Origin: Streptomyces sp. NBC_01591
Lineage (GTDB): Bacteria; Actinomycetota; Actinomycetes; Streptomycetales; Streptomycetaceae
Reading direction: 5' to 3'
Length of the DNA stretch: 64,000 nucleotides
Assembly: GCF_035918155.1 (NCBI RefSeq)
Contig: NZ_CP109327.1
Location: forward strand, 2,976,001 to 3,040,000
The position numbers and the translations under genes were made by a program. The notes beneath the pieces are model-generated. The model had not been told where the DNA came from and searched no databases. It worked only from the letters and a program-made list of their open reading frames with translations. Below are positions 20,055 to 27,571 of this stretch, piece after piece (positions within the stretch are counted from its first letter, which is position 1; every line of letters begins with the position of its first letter).

Positions 20055-20969
20055 GTGACGACACATCAGGCGGCACATCAAGCAGCACATCGAACGGCAC
20101 ATCGAACGGAGAATCCGACGGCAGATCCGACGGGCCGGCACCGGCGGCGTCCGGAGCTCGCGGCCTTTCTGCGCAATCGCCGGGCGCGGGTGACACCCGC
20201 CGATGTGGGCATGGCGCCCGGACTGCGCCGTCGCACCCCGGGCCTGCGCCGCGAGGAGGTCGCGCAGCTCTCCGGCGTCGGTGTCACCTGGTACACCTGG
20301 CTGGAACAGGGGCGTCCGATCAACGCGTCACCGCAAGTCCTGGACGCCGTGGCGCGCACGCTCCGGCTGGACGCATCGGAGCGCGAACACCTCTACCACC
20401 TGGCGGAGGTGGCCTGCGCACCCGGCAGGCAGTCCGACGCCGTCGAGGTGGGGCCGGAGATCCAGGGCATCATCGACGCGCTCGATCCGCACCCCGCCGT
20501 GGTCTACAACGCGAGATACGACATCCTGGCCACCAACCCCGCCTATCGCGACCTGTTCGCGGTCCCCGAGATCACGGGAACGGGGATACGCAACGTGCTG
20601 TGGACGCTGTTCACGGTGTCCGAGGAAGCCTGTCCCGTCGTCCACCGGGCGCAGGAGCTGCCGATCATGGTGGCCACGCTGCGGGGCGCGTACGGGCGCC
20701 ATGCGGGCGAACCCGCCTGGGAGTCGTTCGTCGAGCAGCTCTCGGCCGCCAGCCAGTACTTCGCCGAGCTGTGGCGCAGTGGGGACGTCGCCCCGCCCGG
20801 GCCGCGGGTGAAGACCTTCAGGCACTGGGCATCGACCGGGGAGATACGGATGACCTCGGTGTCGCTGTCCGTCCATGGGCTGCCGGAGTGCCGGATCGTG
20901 GCGTACACCCCGGCCGATGAGGAGAGCAGGGAACGGGTGGCCGCGTTGCGGCGGCGCCGGGAGGAATGA
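20055..20969 (+). CDS. MmyB-type helix-turn-helix transcriptional regulator
   Basis: 304 residues. A repetitive N-terminal tail of (His-Gln/Arg-Ala/Thr-Ala)n is followed by an HTH_31/XRE-like DNA-binding domain (ELAAFLRNRRARVTP, TPGLRREEVAQLSGVGVTWY). The C-terminal MmyB-like ligand-binding PAS fold includes HPAVVYNARYDILATNPAY. Such regulators usually control an adjacent divergent oxidoreductase or transporter, here the MFS exporter. Start choice is uncertain: GTG 20055 has a G-run 8 nt upstream; GTG 20046 and TTG 20022 are alternatives. It converges on tRNA-Ala copy 2 with a shared hairpin. Confidence 0.88.
   Translation: MTTHQAAHQAAHRTAHRTENPTADPTGRHRRRPELAAFLRNRRARVTPADVGMAPGLRRRTPGLRREEVAQLSGVGVTWYTWLEQGRPINASPQVLDAVARTLRLDASEREHLYHLAEVACAPGRQSDAVEVGPEIQGIIDALDPHPAVVYNARYDILATNPAYRDLFAVPEITGTGIRNVLWTLFTVSEEACPVVHRAQELPIMVATLRGAYGRHAGEPAWESFVEQLSAASQYFAELWRSGDVAPPGPRVKTFRHWASTGEIRMTSVSLSVHGLPECRIVAYTPADEESRERVAALRRRREE
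20062..20133. repeat. Six 12-bp tandem repeats at the 5' end of the MmyB-type gene
   Basis: Consecutive units CACATCAGGCGG, CACATCAAGCAG, CACATCGAACGG (twice), AGAATCCGACGG and CAGATCCGACGG encode a four-residue repeat (HQAA, HQAA, HRTA, HRTE, NPTA, DPTG) ahead of the DNA-binding domain. Confidence 0.85.
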
Positions 20970-20974
20970 ACGCA

Positions 20975-21006
20975 AAGATCCCGCCCCCTGCCGGGGACGG
21001 GATCTT
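20975..21006. terminator. Bidirectional terminator between MmyB-type gene and tRNA-Ala copy 2
   Basis: AAGATCCCG (20975-20983) pairs with CGGGATCTT (20998-21006), extended inward by CCCC/GGGG. It lies 5 bp after the tRNA 3' end on the minus strand and 5 bp after the regulator stop codon on the plus strand. Confidence 0.8.
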
Positions 21007-21011
21007 GATTG

Positions 21012-21084
21012 TGGAGCTAAGGAGAATTGAACTCCTGACCTCCTGCATGCCATGCAGGCGCTCTACCAACTGAGCTATAGCCCC
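21012..21084 (-). tRNA. tRNA-Ala(GGC), copy 2
   Basis: Identical over 73 nt to the copy at 17835-17907: same acceptor stem, D arm, GGC anticodon in loop ATGGCAT and T arm; CCA is not encoded. Identity extends only 2-3 nt beyond the gene on each side. Confidence 0.97.
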
Positions 21085-21130
21085 GCTGTTCACTGTGTTT
21101 CTCTGCGTTTCCGCGCTGCGAACAAGAAGA

Positions 21131-21160
21131 ACTTTAGCCTGTGACCTGCCAGAAAGTGAA
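21131..21160 (-). promoter_or_regulatory. Candidate promoter of tRNA-Ala copy 2
   Basis: On the minus strand TTCACT (21155-21160), an 18-bp spacer and TAAAGT (21131-21136) form a plausible -35/-10 pair about 47 bp upstream of the tRNA. Confidence 0.45.
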
Positions 21161-21212
21161 ATCCGGCCGAGAGGCCCTGGGGCCCGTCCGGCCGGGATCC
21201 GCAGGACATGCC

Positions 21213-21866
21213 CTACGTGTCGTCGCCGAGCACCGGCTCGGGCAGCGTGCCGGCGTTGTGCTCCAGCAGGCGCCAACCGCGCGCGCCCTCGCCCAGCACC
21301 GACCAGCAGCAGTTGGAGAGCCCGCCGAGCCCTTCCCAGTGGTGCGCCTCCAGGCCCAGCAGCCGGCCGATGGTGGTGCGGATGGTGCCGCCGTGGCTGA
21401 CCACGACGAGCGTGCCGCTCTCGGGCAGCTTGTCGGCGTGTCCGAGGACGACCGGGGCGGCCCGGTCGGCGACCTCGGTCTCCAGCTCACCGCCGCCGCG
21501 GCGCACAGGCTCGCCGCGCTTCCACGCGGCGTACTGCTCGCCGTACTGCCCGACGATCTCCTCGTGGGTGAGACCCTGCCAGGCGCCCGCGTAGGTCTCG
21601 CGCAGTCCCGCGTCGTGCGCGACTTCGAGGCCGGTGATCGCGGCGAGCTCGGCGGCGGTGGCCGCCGCCCGCTGCAGATCGGAGGCGACGATCGCATCCG
21701 GCTTCAGCGAGGCCAGCAGCCGGGCGGCCCGCTGGGCCTGCCCGACTCCGGCCTCGGTGAGAGCGATGTCCGTGGATCCCTGGAACCTGCGCTCCAGATT
21801 CCATGCCGTCTGGCCGTGGCGCCAGAGGACGATCCTGCGGCCCCTGCCGCCTCCGCCGCCGTTCAG
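21213..21866 (-). CDS. Histidine phosphatase (phosphoglycerate-mutase-like), apparent CTG start
   Basis: 217 residues. The catalytic RHG motif is at 16-18 (IVLWRHGQTAWNLERRFQG) and the second catalytic histidine is in VVSHGGTIRTT, so the branch-1 histidine phosphatase fold is complete. No ATG, GTG or TTG lies between the in-frame stop inside rsfS and the RHG motif. The likely start is CTG at 21866-21864, overlapping the rsfS stop as CTGA, with GGAAGG upstream. Start codons in such 4-bp overlaps are normally ATGA or GTGA. It is translationally coupled to rsfS. The substrate is unknown; sugar-phosphate or cofactor phosphatase activity is typical of the family. Confidence 0.88.
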   Translation of the reverse strand: MNGGGGGRGRRIVLWRHGQTAWNLERRFQGSTDIALTEAGVGQAQRAARLLASLKPDAIVASDLQRAAATAAELAAITGLEVAHDAGLRETYAGAWQGLTHEEIVGQYGEQYAAWKRGEPVRRGGGELETEVADRAAPVVLGHADKLPESGTLVVVSHGGTIRTTIGRLLGLEAHHWEGLGGLSNCCWSVLGEGARGWRLLEHNAGTLPEPVLGDDT

Positions 21867-22294
21867 CTCTGCTCACCTTCCGTGCTGCCGGTGAGCCGGG
21901 CGTGCTCCTCGGCCTTACCGCGGGTCTTGACGGCGTCCTCGGGAAGCGCGATCTCGGGGCAGTCCTTCCAGAGGCGCTCCAGCGCGTAGAAGACACGCTC
22001 CTCGCTGTGCTGGACGTGGATGACGATGTCGACGTAGTCGAGGAGGATCCAGCGCGCGTCGCGGTCGCCCTCGCGGCGTACCGGCTTGGCGCCGAGCTCC
22101 TTCTGGAGCCGCTCCTCGATCTCGTCGACGATCGACTTGACCTGGCGGTCGTTGGGGGCCGAGGCCAGCAGGAAGGCGTCCGTGATCGACAGCACGTCGC
22201 TGACGTCGTACGCAATGATGTCGTGCGCGAGCCGGTCGGCGGCCGCCTGAGCGGCGGCGTTGATGAGCTCGATGGAGCGGTCCGTGGCGGTCAC
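21863..22294 (-). CDS. rsfS: Ribosomal silencing factor RsfS
   Basis: 143 residues (DUF143/Iojap family). It contains IAYDVSDVLSITDAFLLASAPNDRQ split across the usual core and the C-terminal WILLDYVDIVIHVQ signature. RsfS binds uL14 and blocks subunit joining under nutrient limitation. GTG start (MTATDRSIELI). It sits downstream of nadD and the LCP gene in one direction, the common nadD-rsfS linkage with an LCP gene in between, and overlaps the phosphatase gene by 4 bp. Confidence 0.95.
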   Translation of the reverse strand: MTATDRSIELINAAAQAAADRLAHDIIAYDVSDVLSITDAFLLASAPNDRQVKSIVDEIEERLQKELGAKPVRREGDRDARWILLDYVDIVIHVQHSEERVFYALERLWKDCPEIALPEDAVKTRGKAEEHARLTGSTEGEQS

Positions 22295-22408
22295 AAGCAG
22301 GCTTTCGTCGGCGGTCAGGTCGACCTCTAGGGTCTCACGGACCGCCGACAGCCCACGCAGTGAATGTTCGAAGATCGAATCGACATCATCCGGGCGGTCG
22401 GATGCGGG

Positions 22409-24184
22409 TCATTCGATCTTGTAGTTCTGGCCGAGCACGACGGACACATCCGCGTTCGCGGCGGGCTTGCCCTGCTTCACCGCGTCCTCCGGCAGACCCA
22501 GGGTCTTGGCGACCCCCGTCGCCTTCTGCTTGTCCGCCGCGGTCTTGTAGACGACCTCGGACAGTGCCGTGGTCTCGGCCGTTCCACCGCCGACGAAGAC
22601 GTAGCCGCCGTTGACCAGCTTGATCTGCGCGGACCCCGTGCCGTCCTTGTTCCCGGTGGCGTTCTTGACGCCGACCCGCACCGTCGCGTCCGCGGCCGGA
22701 GCCTTGACCGTGCCGCCCAGGATGTCCTTGACGACGCTCTCGGTGGCCGCGTCGGTGAGTGCCCCGTCGGCCTGCACCGGCAGCAGCGCCGTCTTGTGGT
22801 CGCCGACCTTGGCGTGTTGGGCGAGCTTCGCCAGGGAGGCTCCCAGGTCCTTCTCGGGAAGCGACGGGTCGAGGATCTGCGCCAGCGTCTGCACGGTGAC
22901 CGTGGCGGCCTTCGGGTCGTCCGAGATCTTCCGCAGAACGCTCCGCATGACCTCCCCGAACCGCATGAGCTGCTTCGTCTCGGCCTCGCCCGGTCCCCGG
23001 TAGGTGGCGTAGGCGACGGCCATCTGGCCGCTCAGGGTCTGCGCCTCGCCCTTCTTCACCAGGGGGGAAGCGTTTTTCTTCGCATCCGGCACCTCGGTGT
23101 CGGTGTCGACCTCGATGTTGCCGACCAGGTCGACAAGGGTCTCCAGGTACGGGGTGTCGAGCCGCCACGTGCCACTGATGTCGGTGCCGAGCAGCGTGCC
23201 GATGGAGTCGCGGGTGCCGGCGGCGCCGTCGTCCTCGACGGACTTGCCGAGGGTGGTAGTGGTGCCGTCGTCATCGGCGACCGCGAGCGAGTTGGGAAGC
23301 AGGACCGTGGTGCCCTGTTTGGTCGTCACATTGTCGACGAGCAGCGCCGTGGAGGTGCCGCCCTTCTTGGTGTTGTGCAGATGGACCACGATGACGTCCC
23401 GCTTCTGCGGGCCCGTCGACGCCGTGTTGTCCTTCTCCGAGCCGGACAGGCCCGGAATCATTCCGGCGGACCAGAGGTAGCCGACACCGCCGACCACGAT
23501 CAGGGCCACCACGACTATGAGCGCGACCATGCGGTTGCGGCCGCGGCGCCGGGCCTCCTCGCGCCGCTCACTGCGGCTCTCGGTGAACTTCAACCAGTCG
23601 ATGACGTCTTCGGAGTCCTCGTCGGGCTCCTCGATGAAGGAGAACTGCTCGGTGCGGTAGTCGCGGTCGGCGCGGCGCTGCCCGGGGACGGCCACGTCCG
23701 GCTCCGCGCCGGCGCCAGGCTCGGGCCCGGGTTCCGGCGGGGTCGGAGCAGGTGCGGGCGGGGACGGCTGCGCGGGTGCCTGCTGCGGGATGTTCCACTG
23801 CTGGGTGGTGTCGACCGCGGCGGGCTGCCCGCCGGTGTCGTAGCCATAGCCGTCGTAGCCGCCATACGCCTGCTGTTGGGGCTGCTGGGGCTGGGCGTAC
23901 GGGTCGTACGCCTGCTGCTGGACGTGCTGCGGCGGATGCGGCTGCTGGGGCTGCGGCTGGGCGTACGGGTCATAGCCGTACCCCTGGTCGGCCTGCTGCG
24001 GCTGCTGGGTCTGCTGCGGCTGTTGGGGCTGTTGGGGCTGTTGGGGCTGTTGGGGCGCATACGGGTCGTACGCCTGATGCTGGACGTGCTGCGGCTGCTG
24101 GTACACCGGCTGCCCGTACTCGTCGTAGCCGATGATCTGCGGCTGCTGGTAGTACGGGTCGTACGGATTCTGTCGGTCGTTCAC
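22409..24184 (-). CDS. LCP (LytR-CpsA-Psr) family wall-polymer ligase-like protein with LytR_C domain
   Basis: 591 residues. The cytoplasmic N-terminus (1-165) is rich in Gln, Pro and Tyr with QPQ repeats. One TM helix spans 219-238. An extracellular LCP-like domain covers about 262-430 (VVHLHNTKKGGTSTALLVDN; QTLSGQMAVAYATYRGPGE). A LytR_C domain lies at about 505-591. The GTG at 24184 has GAGGGG upstream. LCP proteins attach wall teichoic acid-type polymers to peptidoglycan. By position this matches S. coelicolor SCO2578/PdtA (polydiglycosylphosphate transferase), as I recall. Canonical catalytic arginines and the PRD motif seem absent (see findings). It lies in the nadD-LCP-rsfS-phosphatase operon. 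Confidence 0.87.
   Translation of the reverse strand: MNDRQNPYDPYYQQPQIIGYDEYGQPVYQQPQHVQHQAYDPYAPQQPQQPQQPQQPQQTQQPQQADQGYGYDPYAQPQPQQPHPPQHVQQQAYDPYAQPQQPQQQAYGGYDGYGYDTGGQPAAVDTTQQWNIPQQAPAQPSPPAPAPTPPEPGPEPGAGAEPDVAVPGQRRADRDYRTEQFSFIEEPDEDSEDVIDWLKFTESRSERREEARRRGRNRMVALIVVVALIVVGGVGYLWSAGMIPGLSGSEKDNTASTGPQKRDVIVVHLHNTKKGGTSTALLVDNVTTKQGTTVLLPNSLAVADDDGTTTTLGKSVEDDGAAGTRDSIGTLLGTDISGTWRLDTPYLETLVDLVGNIEVDTDTEVPDAKKNASPLVKKGEAQTLSGQMAVAYATYRGPGEAETKQLMRFGEVMRSVLRKISDDPKAATVTVQTLAQILDPSLPEKDLGASLAKLAQHAKVGDHKTALLPVQADGALTDAATESVVKDILGGTVKAPAADATVRVGVKNATGNKDGTGSAQIKLVNGGYVFVGGGTAETTALSEVVYKTAADKQKATGVAKTLGLPEDAVKQGKPAANADVSVVLGQNYKIE
24020..24055. repeat. Four exact 9-bp repeats in the LCP gene
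   Basis: CTGTTGGGG is repeated four times in tandem, encoding the QPQQPQQPQ run in the cytoplasmic tail. The 9-bp period preserves the frame. Further imperfect Gln/Pro repeats extend through 23870-24140. Confidence 0.8.
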
Positions 24185-24203
24185 CGGTGCCCCTCTGCGT
24201 CGC

Positions 24204-24821
24204 TCATTCGCCGCGGTACAGCTGGCGTTTGTCGATGTAGCGGACCACGCCGTCCGGCACCAAGTACCAGACCGGATCCCCCTGCGCGACCCTCTCACGG
24301 CAGTCCGTGGACGAGATCGCGAGCGCGGGAACCTCCACGAGGGAGACCCCACCCTCCGGCAGCCCGGCGTCCGTGAGCACATGCCCCGGCCGCGTCACAC
24401 CGATGAAGTGGGAGAGCGAGAACAGTTCGTCGGCGTCCCGCCAGGTGAGGATCTGGGAGAGAGCGTCGGCACCGGTGATGAAGAAGAGGTCCGCGTCGCC
24501 GTGGATCGCGCGCAGGTCCCGCAGAGTATCGATGGTGTACGTGGGCCCGCTGCGGTCGATGTCGCTCCGGCTGACCGAGAACTGCGGGTTGGAAGCTGTC
24601 GCGATGACCGTCATCAGATAACGGTCCTCGGCCGGGGAGACGTGCTTGTGGCTCTTCTGCCACGGCTGCCCGGTCGGAACGAAGATCACCTCGTCGAGGT
24701 GGAACTGGGCGGCCACTTCGCTGGCCGCCACCAGGTGTCCATGATGAATCGGGTCAAACGTCCCGCCCATCACGCCGAGTCGGCGCTTTCCGCGGCCGGT
24801 AGGCACTTCCTGCTCTCCCAT
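24204..24821 (-). CDS. nadD: Nicotinate-nucleotide adenylyltransferase
   Basis: 205 residues. The nucleotidyltransferase motif [12 protein letters not shown] and the C-terminal [10 protein letters not shown] motif define NadD, which makes deamido-NAD from nicotinate mononucleotide and ATP. The ATG at 24821 gives [20 protein letters not shown]; the in-frame GTG at 24806, with GGAGAGCAGGAA before it, is a possible alternative. The stop codon is 19 bp before the LCP gene, so these are one operon with rsfS. Confidence 0.95.
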   Translation of the reverse strand: MGEQEVPTGRGKRRLGVMGGTFDPIHHGHLVAASEVAAQFHLDEVIFVPTGQPWQKSHKHVSPAEDRYLMTVIATASNPQFSVSRSDIDRSGPTYTIDTLRDLRAIHGDADLFFITGADALSQILTWRDADELFSLSHFIGVTRPGHVLTDAGLPEGGVSLVEVPALAISSTDCRERVAQGDPVWYLVPDGVVRYIDKRQLYRGE

Positions 24822-24859
24822 GCGTGCAGAGCCTACTGGCACAGCTGTACGCCTTCGCC

Positions 24860-25024
24860 TCAGCGGTCGCGGTTGAAGCGAGTGGTGATCCACAGCAGGA
24901 GCATCAGCGCGACGAACGCACCGCCCCCGGTGAGATACGGGCTGAGGCTTTCGTGGTTGCCACCGTGCTCGCCGCCCTCAGAGGCGAGAGTGACCAGCTG
25001 GTGCGCGGTGCTCGTGAGGCTCAT
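24860..25024 (-). CDS. Small single-span membrane protein (54 aa)
   Basis: 54 residues from ATG 25024 to TGA 24860. A soluble His/Gly/Glu-containing N-terminus ([18 protein letters not shown]) is followed by a hydrophobic helix, [18 protein letters not shown], and a basic end. An AGG-containing site is upstream. It lies 38 bp before nadD in the same direction and codon use is Streptomyces-like. The function is not recognised; the arrangement suggests a small inner-membrane protein. Confidence 0.65.
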   Translation of the reverse strand: MSLTSTAHQLVTLASEGGEHGGNHESLSPYLTGGGAFVALMLLLWITTRFNRDR

Positions 25025-25108
25025 CTTCGGCAGGACCTATCGATCGGGAGTCGGAAGGAAGACGTCGCGCACATCGTATGCGTGCGCCCCGGGCACGCTC
25101 ACGCCGAC

Positions 25109-25261
25109 TCAGTCGTTGTTGTCGTCGTTGCGGTATCCGCGGAGCAGGAACCAGCCGAGCAGCACGGCTCCGACGAGCGAGGCGAGCAGCACGATACGGA
25201 GCGTGTTGCCTGGCCCCTGATCCCCGGACGCGGCGGCGAGCAGAGCAACGGTGTGCGGCAT
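25109..25261 (-). CDS. Small single-span membrane protein (50 aa)
   Basis: 50 residues (MPHTVALLAAASGDQGPGN...) with a TM helix TLRIVLLASLVGAVLLGWFL and an acidic tail (NDDNND). The ATG at 25261 has GAGGAG 9 nt upstream, which favours it over the longer in-frame reading to 25369. It is divergent from the M48 protease gene and runs in the same direction as the next small membrane gene and nadD. The function is not recognised. Confidence 0.7.
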   Translation of the reverse strand: MPHTVALLAAASGDQGPGNTLRIVLLASLVGAVLLGWFLLRGYRNDDNND

Positions 25262-25371
25262 GTCGGGCGTCTCCTCAGTTATCCACAGCCCCCCGCACAC
25301 CGTAGCCCCAGCACCTACGCTGGGATTTATCAGGGGGCGAGTGACATCTCGTACGAACAGGGGGCCCATTC

Positions 25372-26517
25372 ATGACCGAACGCAGCAACGAGAGCCACGA
25401 GAAGGTGCCGAGCAGGCAGCGCAGGCGTTTCGCAGGGATCTCGTCCCGGGCCTACGAGCACCCGGCGGACCGCTCGGCCCTGGTGGCCCTGCGCAAGCTG
25501 AGCGGTTTCGACACCGTGTTCAAGACACTGAGCGGCCTGCTGCCCGAGCGCAGTCTCCGACTGCTCTTCCTCTCCGACTCCGTCCGGGTGAGCGACGCGC
25601 AGTTCGCCCATCTCAACGACATGCTTCGGGACGCCTGTTACATCCTGGACCTGGAGAAGGTCCCGCCGATGTACGTCAACCAGGACCCGCAGCCCAACGC
25701 CATGTGCATCGGCCTCGACGAGCCGATCATCGTGGTGACGACGGGGCTGGTGGAGCTGCTCGACGAGGAGGAGATGCGGGCCGTCATCGGCCACGAGGTG
25801 GGACACGCGCTCTCCGGCCATGCCGTGTACCGCACGATCCTGTTGTTCCTCACCAATATCGCGCTGAAGGTCGCCTGGATCCCGCTCGGCAACGTCGCGA
25901 TCATGGCGATCGTGACGGCGCTGCGCGAGTGGTTCCGCAAGTCCGAGCTGTCCGCCGACCGGGCCGGGCTGCTCGTCGGCCAGGATCTGCAGGCGTCGAT
26001 GCGCGGTCTGATGAAGATCGCGGGCGGCAATCATCTGCACGAGATGAACGTGGACGCCTTCCTCGCCCAGGCCGACGAGTACGAGAAGGGCGGCGATCTG
26101 CGCGACTCGGTACTCAAGATCCTCAACCTGCTGCCCCGCTCGCACCCGTTCACCACGGTGCGCGCGGCCGAGCTGAAGAAGTGGTCCGAGACCCGCGACT
26201 ACCAGCGGATCATGGACGGCCACTACCCGCGGCGCGACGAGGACAAGGACACCTCGGTGACCGACTCCTTCCGGGAGTCCGCGTCCCACTACGCGGACAC
26301 GGTGCGCACCAGCAAGGATCCGCTGATGAAGCTGGTCGGCGACATAGCCGGGGGCGCCGGGGATCTGGGCGGCAAGCTCCGCGACAAGTTCACCGGCCAG
26401 GGCGGGAGCTCGGCCGGCAAGGGTGGCGCTACGGACGGCTCCGCGGACTCTGCGCGGCCGGAGGGGCCGGGGAACCCTGATGGACCGGGGACTGGGAAGG
26501 GGCCTGCGGGGAGCTGA
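25372..26517 (+). CDS. M48-family (HtpX/STE24-like) zinc metallopeptidase
   Basis: 381 residues. The zinc site HEVGH is at residues 141-145 and the third-ligand region is ELSADRAGLL. A hydrophobic segment follows the active site (TILLFLTNIALKVAWIPLG), placing it at the membrane. The C-terminus (about 330-381) is a Gly/Pro/Lys-rich low-complexity tail. M48 proteases degrade or process membrane proteins. It is divergent from two small membrane-protein genes. Its 3' end overlaps, tail to tail, the gene on the opposite strand at 26429 by 89 bp. Confidence 0.92.
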   Translation: MTERSNESHEKVPSRQRRRFAGISSRAYEHPADRSALVALRKLSGFDTVFKTLSGLLPERSLRLLFLSDSVRVSDAQFAHLNDMLRDACYILDLEKVPPMYVNQDPQPNAMCIGLDEPIIVVTTGLVELLDEEEMRAVIGHEVGHALSGHAVYRTILLFLTNIALKVAWIPLGNVAIMAIVTALREWFRKSELSADRAGLLVGQDLQASMRGLMKIAGGNHLHEMNVDAFLAQADEYEKGGDLRDSVLKILNLLPRSHPFTTVRAAELKKWSETRDYQRIMDGHYPRRDEDKDTSVTDSFRESASHYADTVRTSKDPLMKLVGDIAGGAGDLGGKLRDKFTGQGGSSAGKGGATDGSADSARPEGPGNPDGPGTGKGPAGS

Positions 26518-27571
26518 TCGTCAGGGTTCCGCAGAGCGCCGCCGTGGGCCGGCCCGTCGTGTACGGGTCCGTGCCCGCGGGGCCGCGGGAGACAGCGCGC
26601 TGCCCGGCGAGCAGCGGATGCAGCGCACCGGTGGTGTCCGCCGGGCACGCCTGCGGTCCGGCCTGGACGTAGCTGGTGCGCAGCTCCAGCCGGTGCAGCC
26701 GCAGGTCCTCCCGGTCGAAGCGGAAGTGCAGCTCGCGCCGTACGGTGAAGAGCGAGGCGCCGCCCGCCTGTTGGGGCCCTGCGGCGGCGGGGCGGAGCGT
26801 GTAGGTGAAGGTGTGGTCCGACACCACCTCCAGCGTGTCGGACCCCTCCTCGGTGTAGCTCAGAGTGCCCCGGACCCGGATGTCTGGACCGGCCAGCGCC
26901 ACCTTCGCCGGGTCGAACCGCACCAGCCACCCGATGGCGGCATGCTGCCCGTCGTCCTGCGGCCGGTTCATGCTGCGCTCGAACTGGGCCGTCTGATCCG
27001 GATCGAGCAGCAGTTCCACCGGGCGCGCCACGGCGCCGGTGAGAACGTCGGGGTCGAGAGAGGAGGCCACCAGATAGTCCTTGACCGTGGTCAGGGCGGT
27101 CGCCACCTGGCTGTCCGAGAAGTTGTCCGTCCGTCTGATCACCGGAAGATTGATGCCTGCGGAACCTGTTTCGAAGTGTGCGGCGGGGCTCTCGGCGAGG
27201 AGTGCGGCAGCGGTTCCGCCCGGTACGGCGCCCTGGGGCGCCAGGGGTACGACGGTCGACCTCAGCGGCTCGGCCCGTCTGCCGACGGGCGCCTCGTAGG
27301 GGTGGCGAAGGCCCATGTACACAGCCATTCCGAAGGCCAGGGCGATCACGAGGACCAGGGCGATGGCGGCTCTGGATCCGGTGCGCAGACGCCGGGCCGG
27401 CAGGCTGCGTACGGCGGGGGCGTGGTCCCCCATCCGCTCCTGGGCGGAGAATTCCTGCAGCCGGGCAGCGCGCACGAACGACTCGTCGAAGACGAGTGAC
27501 CGGTACTCGTCCTCACCGCCGCCCGCCGGACTCCCGGGCGGCCCTTCTGGTGGTTCTCCGCGGTCTGCCAT
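26429..27571 (-). CDS. Membrane protein of unknown function with N-terminal VFDExFVRAA motif
   Basis: 380 residues. A cytoplasmic N-terminus carries SLVFDESFVRAARLQE (25-40). One TM helix spans about 68-86 (AAIALVLVIALAFGMAVYM). A large extracytoplasmic domain with beta character (VRGTLSYTEEGSDTLEVVSDHTFTYTLRP) follows and ends in a Ser/Pro tail. The ATG at 27571 (MADRGEP) has GGGAGAA upstream. It shares its N-terminal motif with the protein at 27974-28573 and overlaps the M48 gene by 89 bp. I do not recognise the family; an accessory or substrate of the protease is only inferred from linkage. Confidence 0.82.
   Translation of the reverse strand: MADRGEPPEGPPGSPAGGGEDEYRSLVFDESFVRAARLQEFSAQERMGDHAPAVRSLPARRLRTGSRAAIALVLVIALAFGMAVYMGLRHPYEAPVGRRAEPLRSTVVPLAPQGAVPGGTAAALLAESPAAHFETGSAGINLPVIRRTDNFSDSQVATALTTVKDYLVASSLDPDVLTGAVARPVELLLDPDQTAQFERSMNRPQDDGQHAAIGWLVRFDPAKVALAGPDIRVRGTLSYTEEGSDTLEVVSDHTFTYTLRPAAAGPQQAGGASLFTVRRELHFRFDREDLRLHRLELRTSYVQAGPQACPADTTGALHPLLAGQRAVSRGPAGTDPYTTGRPTAALCGTLTISSPQAPSQSPVHQGSPAPPAAQSPRSRP

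Noticed and set aside
17835..21084. Reading the duplicated tRNA-Ala genes as attL/attR of an integrative element.
   Set aside because: No integrase, excisionase or replication gene lies between them, the whole tRNA with independent promoters and terminators is duplicated, and the cargo has host-like codon use. Kept only as an open question.
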